DNA of 64,000 bases from Achromobacter xylosoxidans (GCF_014490035.1 NZ_CP061008.1:6696001-6760000); one strand, 5' to 3'. Shown: positions 39,013 to 49,614, counted from the first letter of the stretch. The notes: a model not told the origin generated them from the sequence alone. Translations and numbers: made by a program.

Positions 39013-40539
39013 TCAGGCCGGACCAGCGGCAAGCTCTTTCGCTTTGCGCATGCGGCGCATGATTTGCGGCACGACCACGACAGCGGCCGCCCCCACCCAC
39101 ATCGCAATCGACACCGGGCTGGCGAACAGCACGCCGACATCACCATCGGTCATCGACAGGGCGCGGCGCAGGTTCTGCTCCATCATGTTGCCCAAGACCA
39201 CGCCCAGTACCAGCGGGGCCATCGGCACACCGAACTTGCGCAAGAAGTAGCCCAGCGCGCCTATGCCCGCCACCAGCAGCAAATCGAAGGTGCCCGCGTT
39301 GATGGCGTAGACGCCGATGTAGCTGATGCACAAGATGCCAGGCACCATCAGCCATCCCGGCACCGACAGCACCTTGGCGAAGAAGCGCACCAGCGGCACG
39401 TTCATGACGAACAGCAGCACGTTGGCCACGAACAGCGACGCGATCAAGCCCCACACCAGCTCGGGCTTGGTGTCGAACAGCACCGGACCCGGGGTGATGT
39501 TGTAGAGCGTCAGCGCACCCATCATCACGGCAGTGGTACCCGAACCGGGCACGCCCAGCGTCAGCATCGGCACGAACGAGCCGATGGCCGATGCCGTGGC
39601 GGCGGCTTCCGGCGCGACCAGGCCGCGCATGTCGCCCTTGCCGAACTTTGCGTCCGGATCCTTGGCTTCGATGATGCGCTTTTCCTGCGAGTACGCCACG
39701 GCCGCGGCCACGCTGGCGCCGGCGCCGGGCAACACGCCCACGCCAAAGCCTACCAGCGAGCTGCGCACCACGCTCCACCAGGTGAGCGCCATTTCCTTCA
39801 GGTTGAAGAGCTTGCGGCCGCTGGGCTTGACCTCGACGCTATGGCCGGACATGACCTTTTCCAGCATTTCCAGCATCTCGCTGACCGCGAACAGCGCAAT
39901 CACCACCACCACGAACTCGATGCCGTCGGCCAGATGCACCGATTCAAAGGTGTAGCGATAGACGCCGGAGTTCGCGTCCACGCCGACCACCGAAATCGAC
40001 AGGCCTATCATCGCCGCCAGCACGCCCTTGACGGGCTGTTTGCCCAGCAGGCTGGTCAGGCAGCAGAACGCGAAAATCATCAACACGAAGTACTCGGCAG
40101 GACCAAAGGCCAACGCCCACTTGGCCAGCAACGGCGCGAGCAGGATGATGCCCACGACCGACACGATGGCGCCGAAGAACGCAGACCAGGCGGAGAGCGA
40201 CAGCGCAACGCTGGCCATGCCCTGCCGCGCCAGCGGATAGCCATCCAGCGTCGTCATGATGGCGCTGGCCTCGCCTGGCACGTTCAACAGGATGGCGGTG
40301 ATGCGGCCACCGTACTCGGCGCCCACATAGACGGCAGCCAACAGAATCAGCGCGGTCTCGGGCGGCAAGTTCATGGCAAACGCGATCGGGATCAGCATCG
40401 CCACGCCGTTGACCGGTCCCAGGCCGGGCAATACGCCCACCATGGTCCCGATGAACGAACCGATCATGGCCACCAGCACGTTGGTCAGCGAAAAGGCGAC
40501 GCCGAAGCCTATCGCCAAGTGATCAAGAATGCCGCTCAT
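39013..40539 (-). CDS. tctA: Tripartite tricarboxylate transporter, large membrane subunit TctA
   Basis: Twelve-helix channel subunit of a secondary, receptor-dependent carboxylate importer. It has 508 residues from the ATG that overlaps the tctB stop as ATGA. The TctA signature MVGVLPGLGPVNGVAMLIP is near residue 35, and a related GVGVLPGAGASVAAAVAY occurs in the second half, reflecting the internal repeat. It is last in the tctC-tctB-tctA unit and is followed by a strong terminator. Confidence 0.96.
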   Translation of the reverse strand: MSGILDHLAIGFGVAFSLTNVLVAMIGSFIGTMVGVLPGLGPVNGVAMLIPIAFAMNLPPETALILLAAVYVGAEYGGRITAILLNVPGEASAIMTTLDGYPLARQGMASVALSLSAWSAFFGAIVSVVGIILLAPLLAKWALAFGPAEYFVLMIFAFCCLTSLLGKQPVKGVLAAMIGLSISVVGVDANSGVYRYTFESVHLADGIEFVVVVIALFAVSEMLEMLEKVMSGHSVEVKPSGRKLFNLKEMALTWWSVVRSSLVGFGVGVLPGAGASVAAAVAYSQEKRIIEAKDPDAKFGKGDMRGLVAPEAAATASAIGSFVPMLTLGVPGSGTTAVMMGALTLYNITPGPVLFDTKPELVWGLIASLFVANVLLFVMNVPLVRFFAKVLSVPGWLMVPGILCISYIGVYAINAGTFDLLLVAGIGALGYFLRKFGVPMAPLVLGVVLGNMMEQNLRRALSMTDGDVGVLFASPVSIAMWVGAAAVVVVPQIMRRMRKAKELAAGPA

Positions 40540-40973
40540 ATCAGGGTCTCCAGCAAACCGGTAGGCAGGACCACGTCCAGCACCTTGTCGAACAGCAAGA
40601 AAAACAGCACGCTCATGACGGCGCCGCCGATGGCGCACTTGATCCAGCCGCCTCCGAACAGGCGGCCGACGAATATCGTCATCAAAGTGGTCGCGATCAC
40701 GAAACCCAGCCACTGGAACAGGAAGGCATACGCCACCGCGAATGCCATCATCAGCGCGATGCGGGCATTGGCGCCGGGCGGATTGGCCTCGACCTGATGA
40801 CCGCCCTTGTAGACCAGCCACAGGCCGCACACGCCGATGATCAGCGCCAGCAGCAAGGGAAAGGCGCGCGGGCCCACCGGTTCATAGGCGAAGGGGGCTT
40901 CGATTCCCCAACCCGCCGCGGTCATGAAGGCGGCCAGCGCCAGCGCCGCCACACCCAGTATTCGATCGTTCAT
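40536..40973 (-). CDS. tctB: Tripartite tricarboxylate transporter, small membrane subunit TctB
   Basis: Four-helix membrane protein of about 145 residues that partners TctA. It is poorly conserved in sequence but fits the family in length, in its hydrophobic profile and in the conserved EPVGPRAFPLLLALI segment. I chose the ATG at 40973; a GTG six bases upstream is possible. It overlaps tctA by four bases and follows tctC by about 110 bases. Confidence 0.93.
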   Translation of the reverse strand: MNDRILGVAALALAAFMTAAGWGIEAPFAYEPVGPRAFPLLLALIIGVCGLWLVYKGGHQVEANPPGANARIALMMAFAVAYAFLFQWLGFVIATTLMTIFVGRLFGGGWIKCAIGGAVMSVLFFLLFDKVLDVVLPTGLLETLI

Positions 40974-41084
40974 GATCACTTTTCCGTTGTAGTCGCATCG
41001 CGCGGCGCAGCGCTCCCCTGCCGCCGCGGCTATGCCGGCGGCGGGGAAGCTAGAACAACGCGATAGGGAGGAGAGCCTTGCGGC

Positions 41085-42083
41085 TTACTTCTTGACCAGG
41101 CCGAACGAGTCGGCCAGTTCGCCGTAGACCTTGACCTGGTTCTTCACGTAGGCGTCCAGCTCGGGACCCGTCTTGTTGAAGGGGAACAGGCCCTGCTGCT
41201 GGCGCAGCTTGTCGAACTCGGGCGAGGCCGTGGCCTTGTTGAAGGCGTTGACCCAGAATTGGTAGTCGCTGTCCGATACCTTCGGGCCGACGTAGAAGCC
41301 GCGGATGATCGGCCAGACGATGTCGTAGCCTTGCTCCTTGGCAGTGGGCACGGTGCCCAGCTTGCCCGGCAGGCGCTGGTCGTTGAACACCGCCAGCACG
41401 CGGATGGGAGCACCGCCTTCCAACATGGTGAAGGCTTCCGCCGCATCGCCCATGTAGGCCTGGATATGGCCGCCGCGCAAGGCCGTCACGGCTTCGCCGC
41501 CGCCTTCAAACGCCACGAAACGCATCTTCTTGAAATCCACGCCCGCCGCCTTGGCGGTCAGCGCGGCCTTCATCCAGTCCTGGCTGCCCACGGTGCCGCC
41601 GGCGCCCAGCACGATCTTGGTCGGATCCTGCTTGAAGGCGTCCATCAGGCTCTTCAGGTCGGTGTATGGAGAATCGTTGCGGACCACGGCCACGCCGTAG
41701 TCGGTGCCGATGGCGGCCAGCCAGCGCACGTCGTCGACGTTGTACTTGCCGAACTTGCCCTGGGCCAGGTTCAGGAGCGAACCGCCGGAAAAGGCCACGA
41801 TGGTGCCCGGTTCGTTCGGGTGCTGGGCCACGATGTTGTTGTAGGCCACGGCGCCGATGCCGCCAGGCATGTAGACGATGCGCATGGTGCTCTTGAGCGC
41901 GCCGCTTTGCTTCAAGCCTTCGGTGGCCAGGCGGCAGGTCAGGTCGAAACCGCCGCCCGGCTGGGCGGGCGCGATGCATTCCGGGCGGCGCGGCTCGTCG
42001 GCCGCGTGGGCGGCGCCCAGGGACAAGGTAATCGTGCCCAGCGCCGCGACGGCGGCCAGGCGCAGTTTCAGACTAGTCTGCAT
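41085..42083 (-). CDS. tctC: Tripartite tricarboxylate transporter receptor TctC
   Basis: Periplasmic receptor of 332 residues with a signal peptide cleaved after GAAHA. It begins the transporter unit tctC-tctB-tctA. Receptor motifs are ECIAPAQPGGGFDLTCRL and VYMPGGIGAVAYNNI. The two acidic-lined loops bind the carboxylate. In Salmonella and Comamonas such systems import citrate or terephthalate-like acids; the ligand here is not determinable. Expression is probably controlled by the TctDE pair encoded immediately upstream on the same strand. Confidence 0.95.
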   Translation of the reverse strand: MQTSLKLRLAAVAALGTITLSLGAAHAADEPRRPECIAPAQPGGGFDLTCRLATEGLKQSGALKSTMRIVYMPGGIGAVAYNNIVAQHPNEPGTIVAFSGGSLLNLAQGKFGKYNVDDVRWLAAIGTDYGVAVVRNDSPYTDLKSLMDAFKQDPTKIVLGAGGTVGSQDWMKAALTAKAAGVDFKKMRFVAFEGGGEAVTALRGGHIQAYMGDAAEAFTMLEGGAPIRVLAVFNDQRLPGKLGTVPTAKEQGYDIVWPIIRGFYVGPKVSDSDYQFWVNAFNKATASPEFDKLRQQQGLFPFNKTGPELDAYVKNQVKVYGELADSFGLVKK

Positions 42084-42185
42084 TTTTTGCGTCTCCGAGA
42101 TTTATAGGTCTAGGTATGGCTGGAAGCTCTGCTCAGACGGTTCTTTCCGTGATAACGGCCCCAGTGGACGCAACCGTACAAAAAC

Positions 42186-42202
42186 GAAGCTTTCCAAAAG
42201 CT
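42186..42202 (-). terminator. Weak hairpin after tctE
   Basis: AAGCTTT and AAAGCTT pair around a short loop right after the tctE stop and are followed on the minus strand by CGTTTTTG. It probably reduces but does not abolish read-through into tctC, whose ATG is about 100 bases further. Confidence 0.5.
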
Positions 42203-42203
42203 T

Positions 42204-43691
42204 TCAAATTCCGGCGTTTTCCTGGTGCGCCGCAGCATCTTCCTGTTTTTCCAGGGTAAACACCAATGCCGCCCTAAGGCCTGGCAAGGGCACCCGGTTC
42301 TCCAGGACCAGCCGCGCCCCCAGGATCTCGGCAATCGTCCCGACGATGGCCAGCCCCAAGCCGGCTCCGGGCTTGTTCTTGCCAGCAGCTCCCCGGCGAA
42401 AGCGGATGCAGGCGCGGGCGATGTCCTCCGCCGACATGCCCGGGCCGCTGTCCTCGACCACCAGCCGGGCCTGCCCGGCGTCTATCTGCACCCTTACCGT
42501 GACCTCCCCCGCAGGCGAGGTGTAACGGATGGCGTTGTCCACCAGGTTGCTGACCGCTTCCCTCAGCAGCCAGTCCGCCCCCTGGACCGCCACCGGGCGG
42601 ATCTCGGCCTCCAGGCCGATGTCGAGCTGGCGGGCTCGGGCGGTCGGAAGCAGGCTGCGGATGACCCCGTCAGCCAGGTCCACCAGATCCACCGGTTCGG
42701 GGCTGAAACCGCCTTCGGCCAGGGAGGCGTCTTTAGCGCGCGCCAGGGCGAGCATTTGGTTGGTGGTGCGTACGGCCCTGTCCAGGCCCTCCTGCATCGC
42801 CAGAAGGGCTGTACGGACCTCCTGGGGGTCTGTTTCGCGCAGGGCGTAGGCGGTCTGGGTCCGCAAAACCGACAACGGAGTGCGCAACTGGTGCGAGGCG
42901 TCGTCCAGGAACTGGCTCTGGACCCTCGCCTGGGCCGCAAAACGGGCCATGTGGAGGTTTACGGCCGCGACTAGGGGTAGGACCTCACCTGGCATGTCCG
43001 ACGCGCTCACGGGGCTTAAATCGTCCGCGGAACGCCCTTCAACCTCCTGACGCAGCCTGACCAGGGGGCGCAGGGCCATGAAAACCCCCAGGATGATCAC
43101 CAGAACGCTGATCAGGATCACGGCCAGGTCCCGCTCCACCGAGCGTACCAGCACCTGGTGCAGGAAGGCCTGGCGGGTATCCAGGCCTTCGGCTACCTGC
43201 ACGATAACCCGTCCCCCTTTATTTGCGTACAGAGGTGGATCCATGGGCCGTGCCAGCGCCGCAACCCGCACTGGCGTGCCCTGGTAATCGGCGTAGAAAA
43301 AGCGCGGTTCGCCCGAAATCAGCGGTTCGGCAGGCATGGGCAGTCCCGGACTGCCGATTTCGGCCAGCCCGTCCTCGGTGGCGACCCGGTAGAACACGCT
43401 GCCATTGGCCGTCAGCTCGAAAAATTCCAGCATCAGGTATGGCTGCTCCATGGCTAATCCACCGCTGGCTGTGGATATGTTGTGGTCGATCGCGCGCAGC
43501 GCGCCAGAAAGCGAACGGTCATAGGCAATGTCGACCTGGTTGCGCAGCTGGTGGTTCGACAGCCACAGGGCCCCCATCATCACGAAGACCAGGGTCGGGA
43601 TCAGCCACCAGAGGAGCTGGGTCTTCAGTGTGCGATTGCGCTTTTTTGCACTGAAAAAACCTTTTTTTTGCGCACTTCTAGTTGTCAACAA
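42204..43691 (-). CDS. tctE: Sensor histidine kinase TctE
   Basis: Inner-membrane kinase that pairs with TctD. It has two transmembrane helices flanking a periplasmic sensor of about 130 residues (helix one near residues 25-45, helix two near 190-210), HAMP, a phospho-acceptor box with the histidine in ASHQLRTPL, and an ATPase domain (N box NLVDNAIRY, G boxes DSGPGM and GAGLGLAIV). About 495 residues. The start is uncertain: TTG codons at 43691 or 43688, inside the end of tctD, are in frame, and runs of A8, T6 and A6 follow within the next 50 bases. No ATG is available near the expected N-terminus. Confidence 0.92.
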   Translation of the reverse strand: MLTTRSAQKKGFFSAKKRNRTLKTQLLWWLIPTLVFVMMGALWLSNHQLRNQVDIAYDRSLSGALRAIDHNISTASGGLAMEQPYLMLEFFELTANGSVFYRVATEDGLAEIGSPGLPMPAEPLISGEPRFFYADYQGTPVRVAALARPMDPPLYANKGGRVIVQVAEGLDTRQAFLHQVLVRSVERDLAVILISVLVIILGVFMALRPLVRLRQEVEGRSADDLSPVSASDMPGEVLPLVAAVNLHMARFAAQARVQSQFLDDASHQLRTPLSVLRTQTAYALRETDPQEVRTALLAMQEGLDRAVRTTNQMLALARAKDASLAEGGFSPEPVDLVDLADGVIRSLLPTARARQLDIGLEAEIRPVAVQGADWLLREAVSNLVDNAIRYTSPAGEVTVRVQIDAGQARLVVEDSGPGMSAEDIARACIRFRRGAAGKNKPGAGLGLAIVGTIAEILGARLVLENRVPLPGLRAALVFTLEKQEDAAAHQENAGI

Positions 43692-44355
43692 GGTTCTCCA
43701 GGCAGTAGCCCATGCCTCGCATGGTCACGATCTGCACGCCGGTGTCGGCCAATTTTTTGCGCAAACGGTGCACCACCACCTCGATGGCTTCCAGGTTGAT
43801 GTCCGCATCGTCGGTCAGGATGCGGTCCAGGATCTGCTGCTTGTTGATGGGTTCGCCGCTTTTTTGGATCAGTACCCGCAGAACCGAGTGTTCACGTGGG
43901 GATAACTGCAAGGGCTGTCCATTGACCGTGAATTTTTGAGCGGAAGTCTCGAAAACCAGGTTTCCCAGTGTAAGGCGCGGGTGTTCTCTCCCACGGCTGC
44001 GTCGGATGAGTGCGATCAACCGCGCTTCCAACTCTTCCACAACAAACGGTTTTGGCAGGAAATCGTCTGCTCCCTGGTGGAGTGTCCCGATTTTTTCGGC
44101 CAACGAATCGCGCGCGGTCAAGACCAGGACCGGCGTACGGTCGTCCCGCGCGCGAATCTTCGCGAGCAAAGTATGGCCATCCATACCCGGTAGTCCCAGA
44201 TCGAGGATGACCGCGTCGAATTCTTCCATCGCCAGCCTTCTTTCGGCGACCAGCCCGTCATCAGCCCACTCAACGACGAAACCAGCGTGCCTGGCCAGGC
44301 TTCTTGAAAGCCAGCGTGCAAGTTCGGCTTCGTCTTCTATCAGAAGGATGCGCAT
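43678..44355 (-). CDS. tctD: Response regulator TctD (OmpR family)
   Basis: Two-component regulator of 225 residues. The receiver domain has the acidic pair (Glu7, Asp8), phospho-acceptor Asp52 (LDLGLPGMDG) and Lys102 (LPKPF). The C-terminal winged helix (HSVLRVLIQKSGEPINKQQI, then VVVHRLRKKL) is OmpR-like. In the known systems TctD activates the tricarboxylate transporter genes when the kinase senses the substrate. It overlaps tctE by 14 bases, and the transporter lies directly downstream. Confidence 0.95.
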   Translation of the reverse strand: MRILLIEDEAELARWLSRSLARHAGFVVEWADDGLVAERRLAMEEFDAVILDLGLPGMDGHTLLAKIRARDDRTPVLVLTARDSLAEKIGTLHQGADDFLPKPFVVEELEARLIALIRRSRGREHPRLTLGNLVFETSAQKFTVNGQPLQLSPREHSVLRVLIQKSGEPINKQQILDRILTDDADINLEAIEVVVHRLRKKLADTGVQIVTMRGMGYCLENLVDN

Positions 44356-44844
44356 GGACGGAGTCCGGGGGGGGATGGCTGGGCGGAATGGGAGAGCATG
44401 TTTGGCTTTTCCTTTATTTCTCTTTATATAAAGACTAATGATTAATAAGGCCTGTGGATAACTACCTTAACCTTGAAAACCTCTTTTTTTTCATCAGCTT
44501 GCAGCCGTTTTTGGCTGTGCAAGAACTCTGTGTGGGAAAAAAGCTGAAGTTGGACAAGATTTTGGACCCTGTCCGAAACCCCCGCTTGTTCAACTTGCCT
44601 CCACAAAATGTGCACAAGGCGGCTACTTAGGAGTTATCCACAGGGCGTTTCTGCCGGACGGGTTCCAAAAACGGCACTTTTACCCCGAAAAACGTCGGGT
44701 TGCCACCCTGCTTTTTCGGCCTTCTGGCGGCGTTTAGAGGCTCTCCAAGGCGTTCGCGGAAAGAGGCATTCGAGGGGAGACGTGCAGCTCTTCTTGACTG
44801 GGAACTGAACAAAAAGTGAGCAGGTTCCGCCGTAGAATTCCGCC
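44356..44844. promoter_or_regulatory. Divergent region between tctD and clcA with DnaA-box-like sites
   Basis: These 489 bases hold promoters for two divergent genes. The part at 44400-44600 is AT-rich. Perfect TTATCCACA sequences occur at 44634-44642 and, in reverse, at 44453-44461. I see no gene and no specific operator for TctD. Confidence 0.4.
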
Positions 44845-46212
44845 ATGGCGACAGAAATCAGAATCAAGAAAGCGGGCTGGGCAATCTGGCTGCGTAGCCG
44901 TTTGTTGGCGGACAACTTGCCGGCCACGCTCTGCGCGGCGGCGTTGATGGGCCTATTGGGGGCGCTGGCCACCGTGGTCTTCCGGGAAATGCTGGCCTGG
45001 ACGCAAATGTTGCTGGGTGGGGAGGACACTCCTCATGGCATGGTGTCCCTGGCGCGCGGGCTGAGTTCCTGGCAACGCTTCCTGATGCCGGCCATAGGTG
45101 GCGCCATCGCGGGCGCCATACTGCAAATGGCGGCCAGATGGCTGCCCAGGCGCGGCGCGGCGGACTATATGGAGGCGATTTCCATCGGCCGCGGGGTCAT
45201 CGGCTTTCGCCAGACGGTCGCGCGCAGCCTGTCGTCGATTTTTTCCATCGGTTCCGGCGCCTCCATCGGCCGCGAAGGTCCCATGGTGCAGCTGGCGGCG
45301 ATGTTGTCATCCCTGACCGGCCGCTATCTGGTGCTTCCGCCCAGGCATCTGCGCCTTCTGGTCGCCTGCGGCGCCACGGCGGGGATTACTTCCGCCTACA
45401 ACGCGCCCATCGCCGGCGCCTTGTTCATATCCGAGATTGTTTACGGCGCGATCGCTTCGGCCACCTTGGTGCCGCTGGTCGTATCGTCGGTCGTGGCGAA
45501 CATCGTGACGCGCCAGATCCTGCATTACGACGCGGTTTTCCATATGCCGCCCTTCACTTTCGTGTCTGGCTGGGAGGTCATCAACTATCTGGGATTGGGG
45601 GTGATCGCCGGCCTCGCAGCGCCGCAATTCCTGCGTTTCCTGGACACGGCGCGCGCCGCGTTCGGCCGCGTGCCCGCGCCGCTGTGGGCGCGCATGGCAT
45701 TGGGCGGACTGATCGTCGGCGCTTTGTCGGTGGTGAATCCCGAGGTCTGGGGCAATGGCTACAGCGTGGTCAACAGCATGTTGCATACGCAGTGGGCCTG
45801 GCAGGCGGTGGCCGCCATCCTGCTTTTGAAGACGCTGGCCACCGCGGCCAGCGTGGGATCGGGCGCGGTAGGCGGCGTGTTCACGCCGACGTTGTTCGTG
45901 GGGGCGGCGCTGGGCGCCTTGTATGGGACCGGCCTGCAGGCTTTGTTTCCCGCGGGGGATCTGTCGGCGGTATCGAGCTATGCGGTGGTGGGCATGGGGG
46001 CGTTGCTGGCTGCCACCACCTATGCGCCATTGATGTCCATTCTGATGATTTTCGAGATGACGCTCAGCTATGAAGTCATGCTGCCGCTCATGCTGGCCTG
46101 CATCACGGGTTACGTGATTGCGCATCGCATACGGCCGGATTCGGTATATGCGAAATCGTTGGCCAGCAATCGGCGCGCGCAGCGCGTCGTTGCCCAGGAC
46201 CGCGATGAGTGA
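44845..46212 (+). CDS. ClC-family chloride channel/antiporter
   Basis: Membrane protein of 455 residues with the ClC fold. Selectivity-filter motifs are GSGASIGREGPMVQ (residues ~133-146) and GGVFTPTLFVGAALG (near residue 345). E. coli ClcA is an H+/Cl- exchanger used in extreme acid resistance. The protein has no C-terminal CBS domains. The gene is alone, divergent from tctD, and ends in a hairpin with a run of T residues. Whether it is a channel or exchanger is not decided by the motifs I inspected. Confidence 0.92.
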   Translation: MATEIRIKKAGWAIWLRSRLLADNLPATLCAAALMGLLGALATVVFREMLAWTQMLLGGEDTPHGMVSLARGLSSWQRFLMPAIGGAIAGAILQMAARWLPRRGAADYMEAISIGRGVIGFRQTVARSLSSIFSIGSGASIGREGPMVQLAAMLSSLTGRYLVLPPRHLRLLVACGATAGITSAYNAPIAGALFISEIVYGAIASATLVPLVVSSVVANIVTRQILHYDAVFHMPPFTFVSGWEVINYLGLGVIAGLAAPQFLRFLDTARAAFGRVPAPLWARMALGGLIVGALSVVNPEVWGNGYSVVNSMLHTQWAWQAVAAILLLKTLATAASVGSGAVGGVFTPTLFVGAALGALYGTGLQALFPAGDLSAVSSYAVVGMGALLAATTYAPLMSILMIFEMTLSYEVMLPLMLACITGYVIAHRIRPDSVYAKSLASNRRAQRVVAQDRDE

Positions 46213-46264
46213 ATGGATTTTCATTAATATGAGCAAATGCTCGTGTTAATAAAAAAGTAAGAAT

Positions 46265-46287
46265 AGCCCTTATATAAGGGCTTTTTT
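46265..46287 (+). terminator. Terminator of the ClC gene, overlapping the end of the convergent gene
   Basis: AGCCCTTA and TAAGGGCT form a compact stem followed by TTTTTT on the plus strand. The stem contains the stop codon and last codons of the convergent acetyltransferase gene, so one sequence serves coding and termination. Confidence 0.8.
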
Positions 46288-46722
46288 CATGAAAACGCGC
46301 TTCAGCCCGATTTCTTCCGCGCGATGGGTTTCCATGTATCCGTACCGCGTGTAGATCGCGATGTTCTCGGTCATCTTCTCCTGCGTGTACAACCGGATGC
46401 AGGTATACCCGGCCTGGCGCGCTGCATTTTCTGCGAATTGCATCAGGTCGCGGCCATAGCCTTTGCCCTGCGCTTGCGGATCCACCGCGATGTTGTCCAG
46501 CAGCAGGCAGTCGGGTTCCGGAATCAGGACCAGCACAGCTTGCACGGTACCGTGCACCCGCAGCACATGGACCACGCCTTGTGCGACGCGGATGGCGTAA
46601 TCGTCGAGCATCGGTCCAGGTGTTGCGCCGATGCGCGCAACATAGTGGCCGTAGGCTTGCGCGACGATCCGCTCGATGTCGGGCAGGTCGTCAAGGCTGG
46701 CGAGGCGTATGTCGGGGTGCAT
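46270..46722 (-). CDS. GNAT-family N-acetyltransferase
   Basis: Single-domain acetyltransferase of 150 residues from the ATG beginning MHPDIRLASLDDLPDIERIV (GGAA upstream). The acetyl-CoA motif is VDPQAQGKGYGRDLMQFAENAA... within residues ~87-105, preceded by LLLDNIAVDP, and the C-terminal IYTRYGYMETHR is typical. Substrate unknown. It is a single gene convergent with the ClC gene. Confidence 0.9.
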   Translation of the reverse strand: MHPDIRLASLDDLPDIERIVAQAYGHYVARIGATPGPMLDDYAIRVAQGVVHVLRVHGTVQAVLVLIPEPDCLLLDNIAVDPQAQGKGYGRDLMQFAENAARQAGYTCIRLYTQEKMTENIAIYTRYGYMETHRAEEIGLKRVFMKKALI

Positions 46723-46908
46723 GCGAGTTCCGGATAGAGCGCCGCCCGGTGTGGGCGGATTTTCCAGAAATATAGGACGTGCGGCAAGGTCGCAAGATTG
46801 TTTTTCCAATTGGTTATAGAATTTATAACTAATAGTTCGCGTTTATACCCCGAAGATGATGTGCGATCACCGAAGAAATTGGCTCAGTGATCCCGCAAAG
46901 GAGTGTCA

Positions 46909-47247
46909 ATGGCACCTAGTACGTCTTTCCCGGGGAACAGCGCGTCCGACAATCTGTGGAACGAGTATGCAACGTTCCACGAGGCTTGTTCAGGCGTGCT
47001 GGACCGGGTCGAGCAACACAGGGATAGCGGCATCGCCTTGTCGGATAGTGAGTTGTCGGAGCTGAGAACCATGGCGCTCAACCTCAACACATTCGGCCGG
47101 GTGCTGCATGGCAAAAGAGCGCGGGAAATGCGCCTGCTGGCCGAGCGCGCCCAGCGGGCCTTGGGCAATGCCGAAGCGGCCTCGCCGCCTGCGCCGGTAC
47201 AGGAAGACAGCGAATCCGAAGGCAACCCGGCCGCGGTGGCGGGCTAA
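46909..47247 (+). CDS. Hypothetical small helical protein
   Basis: A protein of 112 residues that I cannot assign to a family. The ATG at 46909 has AGGAG five bases upstream, which supports real translation. The sequence is soluble and largely alpha-helical with heptad-like spacing (SELSELRTMALNLNTFGRVL, then REMRLLAERAQRAL) and a disordered acidic, Pro/Ala-rich C-terminus. Its neighbours (acetyltransferase, membrane protein, small wHTH protein) give no functional clue. Confidence 0.65.
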   Translation: MAPSTSFPGNSASDNLWNEYATFHEACSGVLDRVEQHRDSGIALSDSELSELRTMALNLNTFGRVLHGKRAREMRLLAERAQRALGNAEAASPPAPVQEDSESEGNPAAVAG

Positions 47248-47272
47248 ACCTGAGGCTGGTCCCTTAGGGCAG

Positions 47273-47830
47273 TCAGGCCGCGCGTCGGCGCAACAACGAG
47301 CGTCCCAAGGCACTGACTACCTTGAGCGTGTACAACACGATCAAGGATCCCGCAATGTCTCCGGTCAGCATCGCGATGAAGCCGTCGGCGAGCACGGCTC
47401 TCTCTCCCTGGAGAAAGAACCAGAGATGGTGAATGGTCGTATTCATTACCGCATAGACCACTGCGCAGATCAGTAGGCGCCAGGCGGTAAGGTTGCCCAG
47501 GTCGGGCTGCAATCGCAGTGCCGAACGGGCCCAGCGGTACGCCAGGTAGGGAGCGGCAGCGGCCATGATGCCCCCCGCGACAGAGCGGAGCATGTCGTCC
47601 GGAAAGTAGTAGCAGAAGCAGGCGATCCACGATCCAGCCAACAGTCCGAGCGCCGCGGGCAGGCCAAACAGCAAGGTGCATATCAGGCGCACGCCCGCCG
47701 GCAGATAGATCCAATTGATGCCCCGCACAAACTCAAGGTTGGTGAACACCCATTCATTGACTACCAGACTGCCCAGGAACAGCGCCATCGTCACCAGAGC
47801 CCACTTACCCTGATCTAGAATGTTCTCCAT
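47273..47830 (-). CDS. MASE1-like membrane protein without output domain
   Basis: A protein of 185 residues with five or six hydrophobic segments. The segment INWIYLPAGVRLICTLLFG followed by PAALGLLAGSW resembles the start of MASE1 sensory membrane domains (WxPxG followed by a large hydrophobic region). No kinase, GGDEF or other output domain follows. It is divergent from the adjacent small regulator-like gene. MASE1 kinship is a pattern match by eye. Confidence 0.65.
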   Translation of the reverse strand: MENILDQGKWALVTMALFLGSLVVNEWVFTNLEFVRGINWIYLPAGVRLICTLLFGLPAALGLLAGSWIACFCYYFPDDMLRSVAGGIMAAAAPYLAYRWARSALRLQPDLGNLTAWRLLICAVVYAVMNTTIHHLWFFLQGERAVLADGFIAMLTGDIAGSLIVLYTLKVVSALGRSLLRRRAA

Positions 47831-47872
47831 ATTTGGAATTCCGCCGCTTGTCAGTCGCTGCGTCCATTATCC

Positions 47873-48229
47873 ATGAAAGAAAAAAAGAGACCCGCCGACA
47901 TCTACATGCGCTTTCTGCGCCTGACCGATGCGCTGCGCGGCCTGCCCGCGCTGCCATCGCTCGATCCCCTGGAAGAACGCATACTCACACTGATCGCGCG
48001 CGCGTCGCAGGAACAACGCCGCTTGTCTGTGCGCGATGTGATGGCGGTGGACAGCATAGGGTCGCCCGCGACCTTGCACGCACGCTTGAAATCGATGCGC
48101 GAGAAAGGCTGGGTACTGCTCGTCGATACCGAGGACGCGCGCCGCAAGCAGGTCGAACTCAGCCAGGCGGCGTTGTCGCATTTCGACCGCTTGTCGGAAT
48201 GCCTGGTGGAAGCGGCGCGCAAGCCCTGA
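47873..48229 (+). CDS. Small winged-helix protein, MarR-like
   Basis: A protein of 118 residues resembling the DNA-binding core of MarR regulators: RRLSVRDVMAVDSIGSPATL forms the helix-turn-helix and is followed by LKSMREKGWVLLVDTEDARRKQVELSQAA, with the D-x-R wing pattern. It is shorter than most MarR proteins at both ends, so dimerisation may differ. Only 42 bases separate it from the divergent membrane-protein gene, which it may control. Confidence 0.7.
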   Translation: MKEKKRPADIYMRFLRLTDALRGLPALPSLDPLEERILTLIARASQEQRRLSVRDVMAVDSIGSPATLHARLKSMREKGWVLLVDTEDARRKQVELSQAALSHFDRLSECLVEAARKP

Positions 48230-48261
48230 GCTGCAGCGCTGCAAAACGCCGCCGCTCAGGC

Positions 48262-49614
<1,353 letters not shown>

